Source: an uncultured Alistipes sp.
Lineage (GTDB): Bacteria > Bacteroidota > Bacteroidia > Bacteroidales > Rikenellaceae
DNA length: 64,000 nucleotides
Assembly: GCA_910584485.1 (NCBI GenBank)
Contig: CAJUAV010000011.1
Coordinates: 1 to 64,000, forward strand
Direction of reading: 5' to 3'
Positions 17,038 to 25,503 of this stretch are shown here, in pieces. The notes under the pieces are model-generated. The model was not told where the DNA came from. It made no database searches and saw nothing but the letters and a program-made list of their open reading frames with translations. A program made the position numbers and the translations under genes. Within the stretch, counting starts at the first letter, position 1. Every line of letters starts with the position of its first letter.

Positions 17038-17310
17038 AGCGGCCGGCGTTGGATAGGCGCGGAGCTTTCGATACGGCGTGTGCTTGCAGGCAGTCGCGAA
17101 GGGTAGTTTGTCGAAGCGGCGAACGGGTGCCACGGCGGGTTGTCCGTGGATTGTCTATGGGTTGTCGGATCGGCAGACGGGAACTCGGCGGATAACGGCA
17201 TAGGCCCTGTTTTCGGCTCGTTTCGGGAGCCATTTTACACACGAGGCAGCTTGCCGACACGACGATGAATAAAAAGAGAGCTCGCAGGCTCTCTTTTTTT
17301 TCTTGCAAAA
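17038..17310 (+). other. Gap after tatC, no gene seen
   Basis: This 273-bp stretch has no plausible gene. It ends with the terminator hairpin at 17273-17301. The repeat element begins immediately after. Confidence 0.5.
17273..17301 (+). terminator. Intrinsic terminator
   Basis: Stem AAAGAGAGC with GCTCTCTTT and a 6-base loop, then a T run to 17301. It would stop transcripts from the pfkA-tatC direction. Confidence 0.85.
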
Positions 17311-17947
17311 GATGAAATAAATGAAAATAAATTTCTAAATTTGTTGTACGGGCTGTAGGCTCTGTACAAGTTCGGCTAAAGACGTTTTAAAAATCATCGC
17401 AAACAGTCGGAACCCATAACGCGGTTCACGACTCGGTGATTTATGTCTTTGGCCGAACAAAAAGACAGAGCAGTCGATGGACCGCGTTATCCTATCCTGA
17501 CGCGGAACGCCGTTTGAACGGCGTGTGCCGTCCGCCGCATTGGGCGGCGGACGGCAGCGTCGCGTCGGAATCGATTGTCCCGTCGGCGAATTCGGAAGCT
17601 CGCACATATTGTGCGGCATCCCGCAGCCGCCCGCTGGCGGAGGGCTGCTCTCTTTGATCGCACGCCCGTCCGCTCGGCTGCGGACTGAACCGGCGATCCC
17701 ATGTCCGAATGGCGATGGCGGAAGCCATCGGCGGGCCGCAGCTTCGCCCTGGCGAAGGCCCGCTTCGTAACCGTCGCGTCCCTTCGCAAGCTGCGGTCCG
17801 AATGAAAGCAGTCAGAACCGTAAATCGCACATAGCCTGATCGATTCGATCCCGCAGGGATCGGCGGGCCGAAGCCTCCGCGCGCGGAGGCCCGCAGTTCG
17901 TGCAAACATGTGTGCCCTCCGCAGGCTTCGCCCCGAATGAAAAACGT
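17311..17947 (+). repeat. Large structured intergenic element, copy 1 (with pseudoknot end)
   Basis: One of three large copies. Its AT-rich end holds TAAATTTG (17336-17343). Next come arms able to form a pseudoknot: 17370-17383 with 17445-17458 (14 bp, one G-T) and 17416-17425 with 17481-17490 (10 bp). Two perfect hairpins follow: 17507-17514/17517-17524 and 17528-17538/17544-17554. Then nested GC-rich modules run to 17947. The open frames are repeat translations found in every copy. Confidence 0.85.
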
Positions 17948-18191
17948 TTTACCGTTCGGCTGCGGATGATAGGCAACATCGCACATCAGTGCGTGCTGTT
18001 CGCCGCCGCCCCTTACAGCGGACGGCCATCTCGCGTCGAGCCGCTCGAAATGCCTCATGCCTCCGGCGGCGAACTCGAAAAATCGTTCGTCAGCGATCGG
18101 CACTCCGCAGCCGCAGCCCGAATGAAACCACACGACAACCCGTCGACCCGCAACTGCCATCGCGCGCCGACAACCGATCGCGCTTCCGCCG
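17948..18191. repeat. Degenerate continuation of the repeat family
   Basis: No gene seen. Read on the minus strand, roughly 17975-18060 matches 59545-59620 on the plus strand, including TTCGAGCGGCTCGACGCGAG. The family therefore extends up to the end of glgB. Confidence 0.5.
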
Positions 18192-20228
18192 CTACCTTTT
18201 CCGCAGGTAGACCGTGGCCGTGCGGGCCACGTTGTAGATCTTCAGCCGCGGGTAGCGTTTGCCGTCCTCGCCCGTGACGTCGAACGTAAAGTGTTCGCCC
18301 TGCATGTCGGCGACCTCCTGTCCGCCGAACCGTTTCTCGTCGGTCGACAGGACGGGCACGTATTTCCCCGCTTCGCGCACGGGCAGCTCGTAATCGGGAA
18401 TCGAGGCCGTCGGATGCCAGTTGAAGACGAAGAGCAGCCGTCCGTGGGCGAAGGCCATCGTCTTGTTCGCTTCGTCCATCTGCAGGTTCCACGCATAGCC
18501 GTCTTCGAGCACGCGGTATTTTTTGACGAGACGGAGCATCGCGCGGTCGAAATCGCCCAGCAGGCGGTAGCGCAGAAAACCGTTCTCGGCCAGCGACCAT
18601 TGGCGCCGCGCATGGGCGTAGCTCCAGTCGTTTCCCTCGCGCGGAAAATCGATCCACTCGGGATGGCCGAACTCGTTGCCCATGAAATTCAGGTAGGCCT
18701 GACCGCCCGTCGAAATCGTCATGAGGCGGATCATCTTGTGCAGCGCCATGCCGCGTTCGATGACCAGATTCTGCGACGCGCGGTCCATGTCGAAATACAT
18801 CTCCTTGTCCATCAGACGAAAAGCGATCGTCTTGTCGCCCACCAACGCCTGGTCGTGCGATTCGGCGTAGGCGACCGTCTTCACGGCGGGCAGGCGGTTC
18901 GTCAGCACGGACCACATCTCCCAGATGTTCCACTCCTCGTCGGGCACCTCCTTCAGCAGCTTGATCCAGAAATCGGGAATCGCCATGCCGAGGCGGTAAT
19001 CGAAGCCGATGCCCCCCTCCTCGGAGGGGATGCACATGCCCGGCATGCCGCTCACGTCCTCGGCGATCGTCACCGCTCCCGGGTGGAATTCGTGCACGAG
19101 GCGATTGGCCAGCGTGAGGTAGCAGAGGGCGTCCGTATCGACTCCCGCATCGAAGAATTTCTCGCGGCAGTCGAACTCCGTGTAGCCGTGGTGGTGGTAG
19201 ATCATCGAGGTGACGCCGTCGAAGCGGAAGCCGTCGAAGCGATACTCGTCGAGCCAGTATTTGATGTTCGAAAGGAGGAAATGCTGCACCTCGCGCTTGC
19301 CGTAATCGAAGATCATCGAATCCCAGTAGCGCTGGTAGCCCGCCTCGCCCGCCTTCGAGTAGAGGTGGTCCGTGCCGTCGAGTTCGTTGATTCCTTCGTT
19401 GAGGTTCTTGACGTAGTGGGCGTGCACGAGGTCCATGATGACGGCGATGCCCAGCTCGTGGGCGCGACGCACGAGCTCCTTGAGCTCCTCGGGGGTGCCG
19501 CAGCGCGACGTGGGGGCGAAGAAGCTCGACACGTGGTAGCCGAACGATCCGTAGTAGGGATGTTCGGCCACGGCCATGAGCTGCACGGCGTTGTAGCCGT
19601 CGCGCTTGATGCGCGGCAGGATCCGCTCGGTAAATTCGCGGTAGGTGCCCACCCCTTCGCGCTCCTGCGCCATGCCGACGTGCGCTTCGTAGATGAGCAG
19701 CGGGCCGTTGCGGCGGATGTCGAAGGCGTCGCCGCGCCAGTCGAACGGCTCGGCGGGCGCCCAGAACTGCGCCGTGTAGTTCTTCGTCGCTTCATCCTGC
19801 ACGACGCGCGTGGCGTAGGCGGGAATGCGGTCGTGCCAGCCGTTCTCGCCGTGCACGTGGAGCTTGTAGAGCGACCCGTGGGTCAGGCGGTCGCGGTACA
19901 TCGCGGCGGGGAAGAAGGCGCTCCACACGCCCGCCGCATCGCGGCGAAGGCGGATTTCGGTGCGCTGCCAGTTGTTGAAATCGCCGAAGACGTAGACGTC
20001 TTGCGCGCCGGGGAGCCACTCGCGCAGCCACCAGCCGTCGAGTGTCGCGTCCCATTGCCAACCGAAATAGCGGTAGCCGTTGGCGTAATCGGCAATCGAG
20101 GGGGCCGAGGCGAGGATGTCGCGCATCTTCGCTTCGTATCGGTCGTGTCGGGCGACGATTTCCGCCTCGACGGGGGCAAGCCATTCGTCGCCGGCGACGA
20201 TGGGCAGGGTGGGCCTCTTTTTTTCCAT
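18192..20228 (-). CDS. glgB: 1,4-alpha-glucan branching enzyme (GH13)
   Basis: Makes alpha-1,6 branches in glycogen, 678 residues. An N-terminal carbohydrate-binding module (VYVFGDFNNWQ) precedes the GH13 barrel. Catalytic residues are visible: the nucleophile Asp in FDGFRFDGVTSM, the acid Glu in TIAEDVSG, and the third Asp in AYAESHDQA. The sequence type resembles the eukaryote-like GH13_8 group common in Bacteroidetes. The ATG at 20228 is preferred. An upstream in-frame TTG at 20252 lies inside the -7 box (20250-20257), so it cannot be translated from that promoter. No other glycogen genes are nearby. Confidence 0.95.
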   Translation of the reverse strand: MEKKRPTLPIVAGDEWLAPVEAEIVARHDRYEAKMRDILASAPSIADYANGYRYFGWQWDATLDGWWLREWLPGAQDVYVFGDFNNWQRTEIRLRRDAAGVWSAFFPAAMYRDRLTHGSLYKLHVHGENGWHDRIPAYATRVVQDEATKNYTAQFWAPAEPFDWRGDAFDIRRNGPLLIYEAHVGMAQEREGVGTYREFTERILPRIKRDGYNAVQLMAVAEHPYYGSFGYHVSSFFAPTSRCGTPEELKELVRRAHELGIAVIMDLVHAHYVKNLNEGINELDGTDHLYSKAGEAGYQRYWDSMIFDYGKREVQHFLLSNIKYWLDEYRFDGFRFDGVTSMIYHHHGYTEFDCREKFFDAGVDTDALCYLTLANRLVHEFHPGAVTIAEDVSGMPGMCIPSEEGGIGFDYRLGMAIPDFWIKLLKEVPDEEWNIWEMWSVLTNRLPAVKTVAYAESHDQALVGDKTIAFRLMDKEMYFDMDRASQNLVIERGMALHKMIRLMTISTGGQAYLNFMGNEFGHPEWIDFPREGNDWSYAHARRQWSLAENGFLRYRLLGDFDRAMLRLVKKYRVLEDGYAWNLQMDEANKTMAFAHGRLLFVFNWHPTASIPDYELPVREAGKYVPVLSTDEKRFGGQEVADMQGEHFTFDVTGEDGKRYPRLKIYNVARTATVYLRKR

Positions 20229-20249
20229 GGGGTTCGGGAGATTGATAGA

Positions 20250-20257
20250 CAAATATA
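20250..20257 (-). promoter_or_regulatory. -7 box for glgB
   Basis: The minus strand reads TATATTTG, 21 bp before the ATG. This fixes the start at 20228 and rules out the upstream TTG. Confidence 0.6.
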
Positions 20258-20270
20258 ACGAAAATTTTTC

Positions 20271-20278
20271 TATCTTTG
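20271..20278 (+). promoter_or_regulatory. -7 box for the POT transporter gene
   Basis: TATCTTTG, 41 bp before the start codon at 20320 and divergent from the glgB box 13 bp away. No clear -33 element. Confidence 0.5.
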
Positions 20279-20319
20279 TCCTCGACGAACCATTTTCGCA
20301 CCTTTAAAACAACCGTATC

Positions 20320-21816
20320 ATGTTAAAACAACCCAAAGGTTTGATCGCCGCCGCGCTGGCCAACACAGGCGAACGTTTCGGCTTCTATACGATGATGGCG
20401 ATTCTGACGCTCTTCCTCATGTCGAAATTCGGCATCGACAGCGAGTCGGCGGGACGCATCTATTCGTTTTTCTACACGTCGATCTACATCCTCGCCCTCG
20501 TCGGCGGTCTGATCGCCGACCGTCTGCGCAACTACAAGGGGACGATCATCGCAGGTCTGCTGGTGATGACCCTGGGTTACGTGCTGCTGATGGTTCCCTC
20601 GATCACCTCGAAGACGGTGATCGTCGGCGCGCTGATGATCATCGCGTTCGGCAACGGCCTCTTCAAGGGCAACCTGCAGGCCCTCGTCGGACAGCTCTAC
20701 GACAACGAGCAGTACGCCAAGCTGCGCGACACGGGCTTCCAGATCTTCTACATGTTCATCAATATCGGCGCCATGGTCGCTCCGTTCGCCGCGGTGGGCG
20801 TGCGCAACTGGTGGCTGCGGACGCAGGGATTCCTCTACAACTCCGACCTTTCGGCCCTCTGTCACGCCTTCAATAACGGCACGATGTCCGAAGAGGTGAT
20901 GAGCGGCCGCTTCTCCGAGCTGGCCGCGCAGGTCAGCCTGAACGGCGCACCCGCCGACCTGGCCCGCTTCGCCCAGGAGTACCTCGACGCCTTCAACACG
21001 GGCTTCCACTATGCGTTCGGCGTGGCCATCGTGGCGATGCTCTTCTCGCTCGTCGTCTTCCTGACGAACAAGAAGCAGCTGCCCGATCCGCAGGCCGCTC
21101 CGGCCAAGAAGAGCGTCTCGAAAGCCGAGGTACAGCAGGATGCCCGCGAAATCCGCCAGCGCCTCTACGCGCTGTTCGCCGTCTTCGCGATCGTGATTTT
21201 CTTCTGGTTCTCGTTCCACCAGAACGGCCTGACGCTGACCCTTTTCGCACAGGACTACACGCGCCTGGAAATCTTCGGCATGCCGATTTCGGCCGAAATC
21301 TTCCAGTCGGCCAACCCGATCTGCGTCGTCCTGCTGACCCCGATCGTCATCGCTGTTTTCGCAGCGCTGCGCGCCCGCGGCAAGGAGCCTTCGACGCCGA
21401 TGAAGATCGCGATCGGCATGGGCATCGCCGCTGCGGCCTACGTGTTGATGGTCTTCGGTTCGCTCGGGCTGCCCGATCGCGCCGAGGTGACCGCAATGGG
21501 CGGTCTGGATGCGGCCGAGCGCGTGACGCCGTGGCTGCTGGCCGCGACCTACCTCATCCTGACGATCGCCGAGCTCTTCATCTCGCCCCTCGGCCTGTCG
21601 TTCGTCTCGAAGGTGGCGCCGCAGAAGTTGCAGGGCCTCATGCAGGGCTGCTGGCTCGGTGCCACGGCGCTGGGCAACGGCCTGCTCTTCCTCGGCCCGA
21701 TCCTCTACAACAAGATTTCGATTTCGGCGACGTGGACCGTCTTCGTCGTGGTCTGCGGCATCTCGATGTTCGCGATGCTGGCCATGGTCAAGTGGCTGGA
21801 GCGCGTCACCGAGTAG
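20320..21816 (+). CDS. POT-family (PTR2) proton-dependent oligopeptide transporter
   Basis: Inner-membrane symporter of the major facilitator superfamily that imports di- or tripeptides with protons. It has 498 residues and about 12-14 membrane segments. The first helix carries the POT signature ALANTGERFGFYTMMAIL (ExxERFxYY-like, with Glu and Arg kept but the pattern shortened). FGNGLFKGNLQALVGQLY matches the second POT signature region. An insertion after helix 6 holds a polar stretch (residues about 250-275). It stands between divergent glgB and the MBL gene and ends at a strong terminator. Peptide import is the family role; the exact substrate is not known. Confidence 0.88.
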   Translation: MLKQPKGLIAAALANTGERFGFYTMMAILTLFLMSKFGIDSESAGRIYSFFYTSIYILALVGGLIADRLRNYKGTIIAGLLVMTLGYVLLMVPSITSKTVIVGALMIIAFGNGLFKGNLQALVGQLYDNEQYAKLRDTGFQIFYMFINIGAMVAPFAAVGVRNWWLRTQGFLYNSDLSALCHAFNNGTMSEEVMSGRFSELAAQVSLNGAPADLARFAQEYLDAFNTGFHYAFGVAIVAMLFSLVVFLTNKKQLPDPQAAPAKKSVSKAEVQQDAREIRQRLYALFAVFAIVIFFWFSFHQNGLTLTLFAQDYTRLEIFGMPISAEIFQSANPICVVLLTPIVIAVFAALRARGKEPSTPMKIAIGMGIAAAAYVLMVFGSLGLPDRAEVTAMGGLDAAERVTPWLLAATYLILTIAELFISPLGLSFVSKVAPQKLQGLMQGCWLGATALGNGLLFLGPILYNKISISATWTVFVVVCGISMFAMLAMVKWLERVTE

Positions 21817-21842
21817 GGCTTGCCCGCATCGGAAATACGAAC

Positions 21843-21876
21843 GGAGACTGCCTTCGAAAGGCGGTCTCCTTTTTTT
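21843..21876 (+). terminator. Intrinsic terminator of the POT gene
   Basis: A 12-bp stem (GGAGACTGCCTT with AAGGCGGTCTCC, one G-T pair) and a CGA loop are followed by seven T. Confidence 0.9.
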
Positions 21877-21955
21877 GCGGACAGGCCGCTCCGATCTGCC
21901 GTATGCGGCCCCGTTAATTCTTCCCGTTTCGCTTTTAATTTCGAACTCCCTGCCG

Positions 21956-21963
21956 TACCTTTG
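21956..21963 (+). promoter_or_regulatory. -7 box 4 bp before an ATG (leaderless?)
   Basis: TACCTTTG ends 4 bp before the ATG at 21968. With transcription starting a few bases after the box, the mRNA would begin at or next to the start codon. Confidence 0.55.
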
Positions 21964-21967
21964 TGCC

Positions 21968-22750
21968 ATGAAACTCACCTTCCTGGGCACGGGTACCTCG
22001 CAGGGGGTCCCCGTCATCGGATGCCGCTGCGCGGTTTGTCGCTCGAACGATCCGCGCGACAATCGGCTGCGGACCTCCGCCATGATCGAGGCGGACGGCG
22101 TACGGCTCGTCATCGATGCGGGACCCGATTTTCGCTGCCAGTTGCTGCGGGCCGATGTCTCGCGAGTCGACGGCATCCTGCTGACACACGAGCACAAGGA
22201 CCACATCGGCGGCATCGACGACGTGCGGGCGCTCAATTTCGTCGATTACCCGACGATCCGCCCTGTGGACATCTACGGAACGGAACGGACGCTGGCCTGC
22301 GTTCGCAAGGATTTCGACTACGCCTTCGCGGCCGACAAATACCGCGGCGTGCCCGAAATCCGTCTCCATGCGATCGATCGCCGAACGCCGTTCTGCATCG
22401 GAGCGCTGGAGATTCTCCCCGTAGCGGGCCATCACTCGGCGCGATTCGAGGTGACGGGCTACCGCATCGGTCGCCTGGCCTACCTGACCGATTTCAAGAC
22501 GATCGACGCGGGCGAGCTCGACAAACTGGAGGGACTCGACCTGTTGGTGGTCAATGCGCTGCGCTTCGCGCCGCACGATTCGCATTTCTCGGTGGACGAG
22601 GCGCTGGCGCTTATTCGCCGCGTGCGGCCCCGCCGAGCGTTATTGACCCACTTGTCGCACGAAATCGGACTGCATGCCGAGGCGTCGCGGCGGCTGCCTG
22701 CGGGGGTGGAATTGGCCTATGACGGACTGGAAATCGAAACGAACGAATGA
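21968..22750 (+). CDS. Metallo-beta-lactamase-fold hydrolase, PhnP-like
   Basis: Cytoplasmic metal-dependent phosphodiesterase-like protein of 260 residues. It opens with MKLTFLGTGTSQGVPVIGCR, followed by C-x2-C (CRCAVC), as in PhnP and lipoate-associated MBL proteins. The HxHxDH motif is THEHKDHIGG near residues 76-85, with later ligands in GHHSARFEV, YLTDFKTI and LLTHLSHE. The substrate is probably a cyclic phosphate or phosphodiester, but this is not certain. The SDR gene starts 1 bp after its stop codon (TGA-T-ATG), so the two are co-translated. Confidence 0.85.
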   Translation: MKLTFLGTGTSQGVPVIGCRCAVCRSNDPRDNRLRTSAMIEADGVRLVIDAGPDFRCQLLRADVSRVDGILLTHEHKDHIGGIDDVRALNFVDYPTIRPVDIYGTERTLACVRKDFDYAFAADKYRGVPEIRLHAIDRRTPFCIGALEILPVAGHHSARFEVTGYRIGRLAYLTDFKTIDAGELDKLEGLDLLVVNALRFAPHDSHFSVDEALALIRRVRPRRALLTHLSHEIGLHAEASRRLPAGVELAYDGLEIETNE

Positions 22751-22751
22751 T

Positions 22752-23567
22752 ATGAAAGACTTTCACGGAAAGAGCGTCGTTGTGACGGGGGCCTCCTCGG
22801 GCATCGGCGAAGCGCTGGCGCGGCATTTCGCCGAGCTGGGTGCGAACGTCGTGCTGGGTGCGCGCAGTGCGGAAAAACTGGAGGCCGTTGCGGCCGAAAT
22901 TCGTGCGAAAGGCGGTCATGCCGTCGGATGCGCGGTCGACGTCGTGTGCGAGGAGGAGTGCAAAGCGCTGATCGATACGGCCGTGCGGGAGTTCGGCGGG
23001 GTGGATGTGCTGATCTGCAACGCGGGCCTCTCGATGCGTGCCCTCTTCGACGAGGTCGATCTGAAGGTGCTGCACCGTTTGATGGATGTCAATTTCTGGG
23101 GAACGGTGAACTGCTGCAAATATGCGCTGCCCTATCTGCAACGGGCACACGGCTCGATCGTCGGCATTTCGTCGGTGGCGGGGCTGCACGGACTGCCCGG
23201 CCGCACGGGATACTCGGCCTCGAAATACGCCATGACGGGATTTTTGGAGACGTTGCGCATCGAGAACCTGAAAAAGGGGTTGCACGTAATGGTCGCCTGC
23301 CCGGGCTTCACGGCGTCGAACGTCCGCTTCGCCGCGCTGACGGCCGACGGTTCGCAGCAGGGCGAAACGCCGCGCGACGAGGCGAAGATGATGACTCCCG
23401 AAGAGGTGGCGCGGATCGTCGTGCGAGGCATTCGGCGCCGCAAACGGTTGTGCCTGATGGAGATCGAAGGACGGGCCACTCATTTCGTCAAGAAATTCGC
23501 ACCCGCCTTTCTGGATCGGATGTTCTATTGGGTGATGGCCAAAGAGCCCGATTCACCGCTCAAGTAA
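22752..23567 (+). CDS. Short-chain dehydrogenase/reductase (SDR)
   Basis: NAD(P)-dependent oxidoreductase of 271 residues. The Rossmann motif TGASSGIG is at 12-19, NAG in ICNAGLSM is near 91, and the catalytic Ser is in GISSVAG near 140. The Tyr-x3-Lys is in YSASKYA near 154-158. The C-terminal region, with MEIEGRATHFVKKFAPAFLD, resembles membrane-associated SDRs of the DhrS7 type. Substrate unknown. It is coupled to the MBL hydrolase and followed by a terminator, so the two form a short operon. Confidence 0.88.
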   Translation: MKDFHGKSVVVTGASSGIGEALARHFAELGANVVLGARSAEKLEAVAAEIRAKGGHAVGCAVDVVCEEECKALIDTAVREFGGVDVLICNAGLSMRALFDEVDLKVLHRLMDVNFWGTVNCCKYALPYLQRAHGSIVGISSVAGLHGLPGRTGYSASKYAMTGFLETLRIENLKKGLHVMVACPGFTASNVRFAALTADGSQQGETPRDEAKMMTPEEVARIVVRGIRRRKRLCLMEIEGRATHFVKKFAPAFLDRMFYWVMAKEPDSPLK

Positions 23568-23576
23568 ATAGAGTCG

Positions 23577-23610
23577 AACGGTCGAAGCTGCGGTTTCGGC
23601 CGTTTTTTTT
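23577..23610 (+). terminator. Intrinsic terminator of the MBL-SDR operon
   Basis: Stem AACGGTCGAA with TTCGGCCGTT (one G-T pair), loop of 8 bases, then a run of T. It begins 9 bp after the SDR stop. Confidence 0.85.
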
Positions 23611-23715
23611 ATGTTCGGAGAAAAAGGTCCGTCGATGGCTTGTGTCATGGAATGACGCACGATTCTTCCCGAGTTCGCCGACGGCAGCAAGGTATTTTGA
23701 GCAGCACGCGCTGAC

Positions 23716-24475
23716 ATACGAAAACGGCTTTCATTCGGGACGAAGCCTGCGGAGGGCACGCGCTCGATAGCTGCGGGCCTCCGCGGCGGGAGGCTTCGAC
23801 CCGCCGATCCCATAGGGATCGAATCGATCCTATGTACGATTTACGGTTCTGTTTGCTTTCATTCGGACAGCAGCTTGCGAAGGGACGCGACGGTTACAAA
23901 GCGGGCCTTCGCGGGGCGAAGCTTCGGCCCGCCGGCGTCTGCAACGTCGAGCCATGCGGCATCTTTGACTGCAAGCTGCCGCACTCTCACATGACTTATC
24001 GGGCAGCAGCTTGCGAAGGGACGCGATATGCGGGCCTTCGCGAGGCGAAGCTGCGGCCCGCCGATGGCTTGCGCCATCGCCATTCGGACATGCAATCGCC
24101 GGTTCAGCTCGCAGCCGAGCGGACGGGCGTGCGATCAAAGAGAGCAACCCTCCGCCAAGGGGCGGCTGCGGGCTGCCGCACATACGTGCGAGTTCACTGA
24201 TGGGACAAAAGCAATCCGACGCGACGCTGCCGTCCGCCGCTCGGTGCGGCGGACGGCACACGCCGTTCAAACGGCGTTCCGCGTCAGGATGGGATAACGC
24301 GGTCCATCGACTGCTCTGTCTTTTTGTTCGGCCAAAGACATAAATCACCGAGTCGTGAACCGCGTTATGGGTTCCGACTGTTTGCGATGATTTTTAAAAC
24401 GTCTTTAGCCGAACTTTACAGAGCCTAACAGCCCGTACAACAAATTTAGAAATTTATTTTCATTTATTCAATCAT
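23716..24475 (-). repeat. Large structured intergenic element, copy 2
   Basis: Lies in a 1036-bp gap (23568-24603) without genes. It matches copy 1 in reverse, with an extra module. The minus-strand -7-like box is at 24448-24441. The pseudoknot arms are 24401-24414 with 24326-24339 and 24359-24368 with 24294-24303. The 120-bp size difference from copies 1 and 3 is one whole module, so the element changes by units. Confidence 0.85.
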
Positions 24476-24530
24476 TTTCAATAAAATCACAAAAAAATCA
24501 ACACCGCATGCACGGAATTGCACGGGTGCA

Positions 24531-24583
24531 AAAAAATGCCGCCGCGAGGGGCAGCCGTTTTGTTCGAGCTGTCCCCCGTGGCG
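24531..24583 (-). terminator. Terminator of the PiT operon
   Basis: On the minus strand a 16-base imperfect stem (24583-24568 with 24555-24540) is followed by a run of T. It lies just after the SMR gene. Confidence 0.7.
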
Positions 24584-24603
24584 AAAAAACATGCGTGGCG
24601 GCA

Positions 24604-24930
24604 CTATCTGCTCACGGCCTTCAGGCCGACGATGGCGCCGATCAATAACGTAATAAAGAAAAGACGCGCCGCCGTCAGCGGCTCGTCGAGAAAAAGGATG
24701 CCCAGCACGACCGTGCCGACGGCTCCGATCCCCGTCCAGACGGGATAGGCGGTTCCGATGGGCAGCGTCTGCACCGCTTTGGCCAGCAGCACCATGCTTG
24801 CCGTCAGCGCCCCGAGGAATCCAGCCAGCCACAGCAGGTGTTCCATGCCGACCGCCTCCTTCGCCTTACCGAGGCAGAAGGCGAACCCCGCTTCGAAACA
24901 GCCTGCGACGATCAACAGCAGCCAAGCCAT
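24604..24930 (-). CDS. Small multidrug resistance (SMR) family transporter, SugE/Gdx-like
   Basis: Inner-membrane proton-coupled exporter of 108 residues with four helices. The essential Glu lies in the first helix (GCFEAGFAF, Glu13). The segment GTAYPVWTGIGAVGTVVLGI near 58-77 matches the SugE/Gdx subgroup rather than EmrE, so guanidinium export is a reasonable inference. It is the last of a four-gene minus-strand operon and starts 9 bp after the DUF4924 stop. No guanidine riboswitch is seen upstream, which weakens the guanidinium assignment. Confidence 0.82.
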   Translation of the reverse strand: MAWLLLIVAGCFEAGFAFCLGKAKEAVGMEHLLWLAGFLGALTASMVLLAKAVQTLPIGTAYPVWTGIGAVGTVVLGILFLDEPLTAARLFFITLLIGAIVGLKAVSR

Positions 24931-24939
24931 CCCCCGCAG

Positions 24940-25497
24940 TTATTTGTCCTTGTAGAGGTCGACCTCGCCCCGCTCGACCCGACCGTGCATGGCGGCCAGT
25001 TCGGCAATGACGGGCGAGACGTATTCGATCGTATCGGTCACGGCCGAACGCGTTCCCTCACCCTTGATGCGGTAGAGCATCGCAGCGTAGAGCGCGCGGA
25101 AGCAGAGCTCCGTATCGTTCATCCCGGGGTTGCCGAGCCGCGTGCGCAGCGACGGCAGCTCGGGTTCGAGTCGCGCGAAAACGGTGCGATAATGCTCCCC
25201 GAGCGGCAGTTTCAGCAATTGCAGGTGCAGATCGTGCAGGTCGCGGATCAGGTGCAGCGTATGTTCGAGATGCCCCTTCTCCTCCTTGCCCTCCTGCCGC
25301 AGCAGGTTGGCGATGTCCATGTACCAGATCAGGAAAGCCGATTTCTGCTGCTCGTCGAGCTCCTTGCGCGGCGCGATAAGGGTCGAATAGACCGCCTCGG
25401 GGCTGAATTGCAGCGCCCGCAGCAGATCCTCCAGCTGCCAGAGGTAGAGGATGTATTCGGCGATGTTCTCCTTGCGTTTCGTCAGTGCGATATCCAT
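24940..25497 (-). CDS. DUF4924 family protein
   Basis: Cytoplasmic helical protein of 185 residues. The opening (KRKENIAEYILYLWQLEDLL) matches my memory of DUF4924, a family limited to Bacteroidetes with no known function. It has no signal peptide or membrane segment. It contains heptad-like helices (LEHTLHLIRDLHDLHLQLLK). It lies 6 bp downstream of the SH3 membrane protein and 9 bp upstream of the SMR gene, so it is part of the PiT operon. No function is claimed. Confidence 0.7.
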   Translation of the reverse strand: MDIALTKRKENIAEYILYLWQLEDLLRALQFSPEAVYSTLIAPRKELDEQQKSAFLIWYMDIANLLRQEGKEEKGHLEHTLHLIRDLHDLHLQLLKLPLGEHYRTVFARLEPELPSLRTRLGNPGMNDTELCFRALYAAMLYRIKGEGTRSAVTDTIEYVSPVIAELAAMHGRVERGEVDLYKDK

Positions 25498-25503
25498 AGC
25501 GCA

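Noticed and set aside
17311..17947. Insertion sequence or group II intron
   Set aside because: No transposase or reverse transcriptase frame, no terminal inverted repeats or target duplication seen, and no recognisable intron domain V.
20229..20252. TTG start for glgB at 20252
   Set aside because: The codon lies within the -7 box, so a transcript from that promoter would not contain it.
24931..24939. Guanidine riboswitch for the SMR gene
   Set aside because: Only 9 bp separate it from the upstream gene, so no riboswitch can fit.
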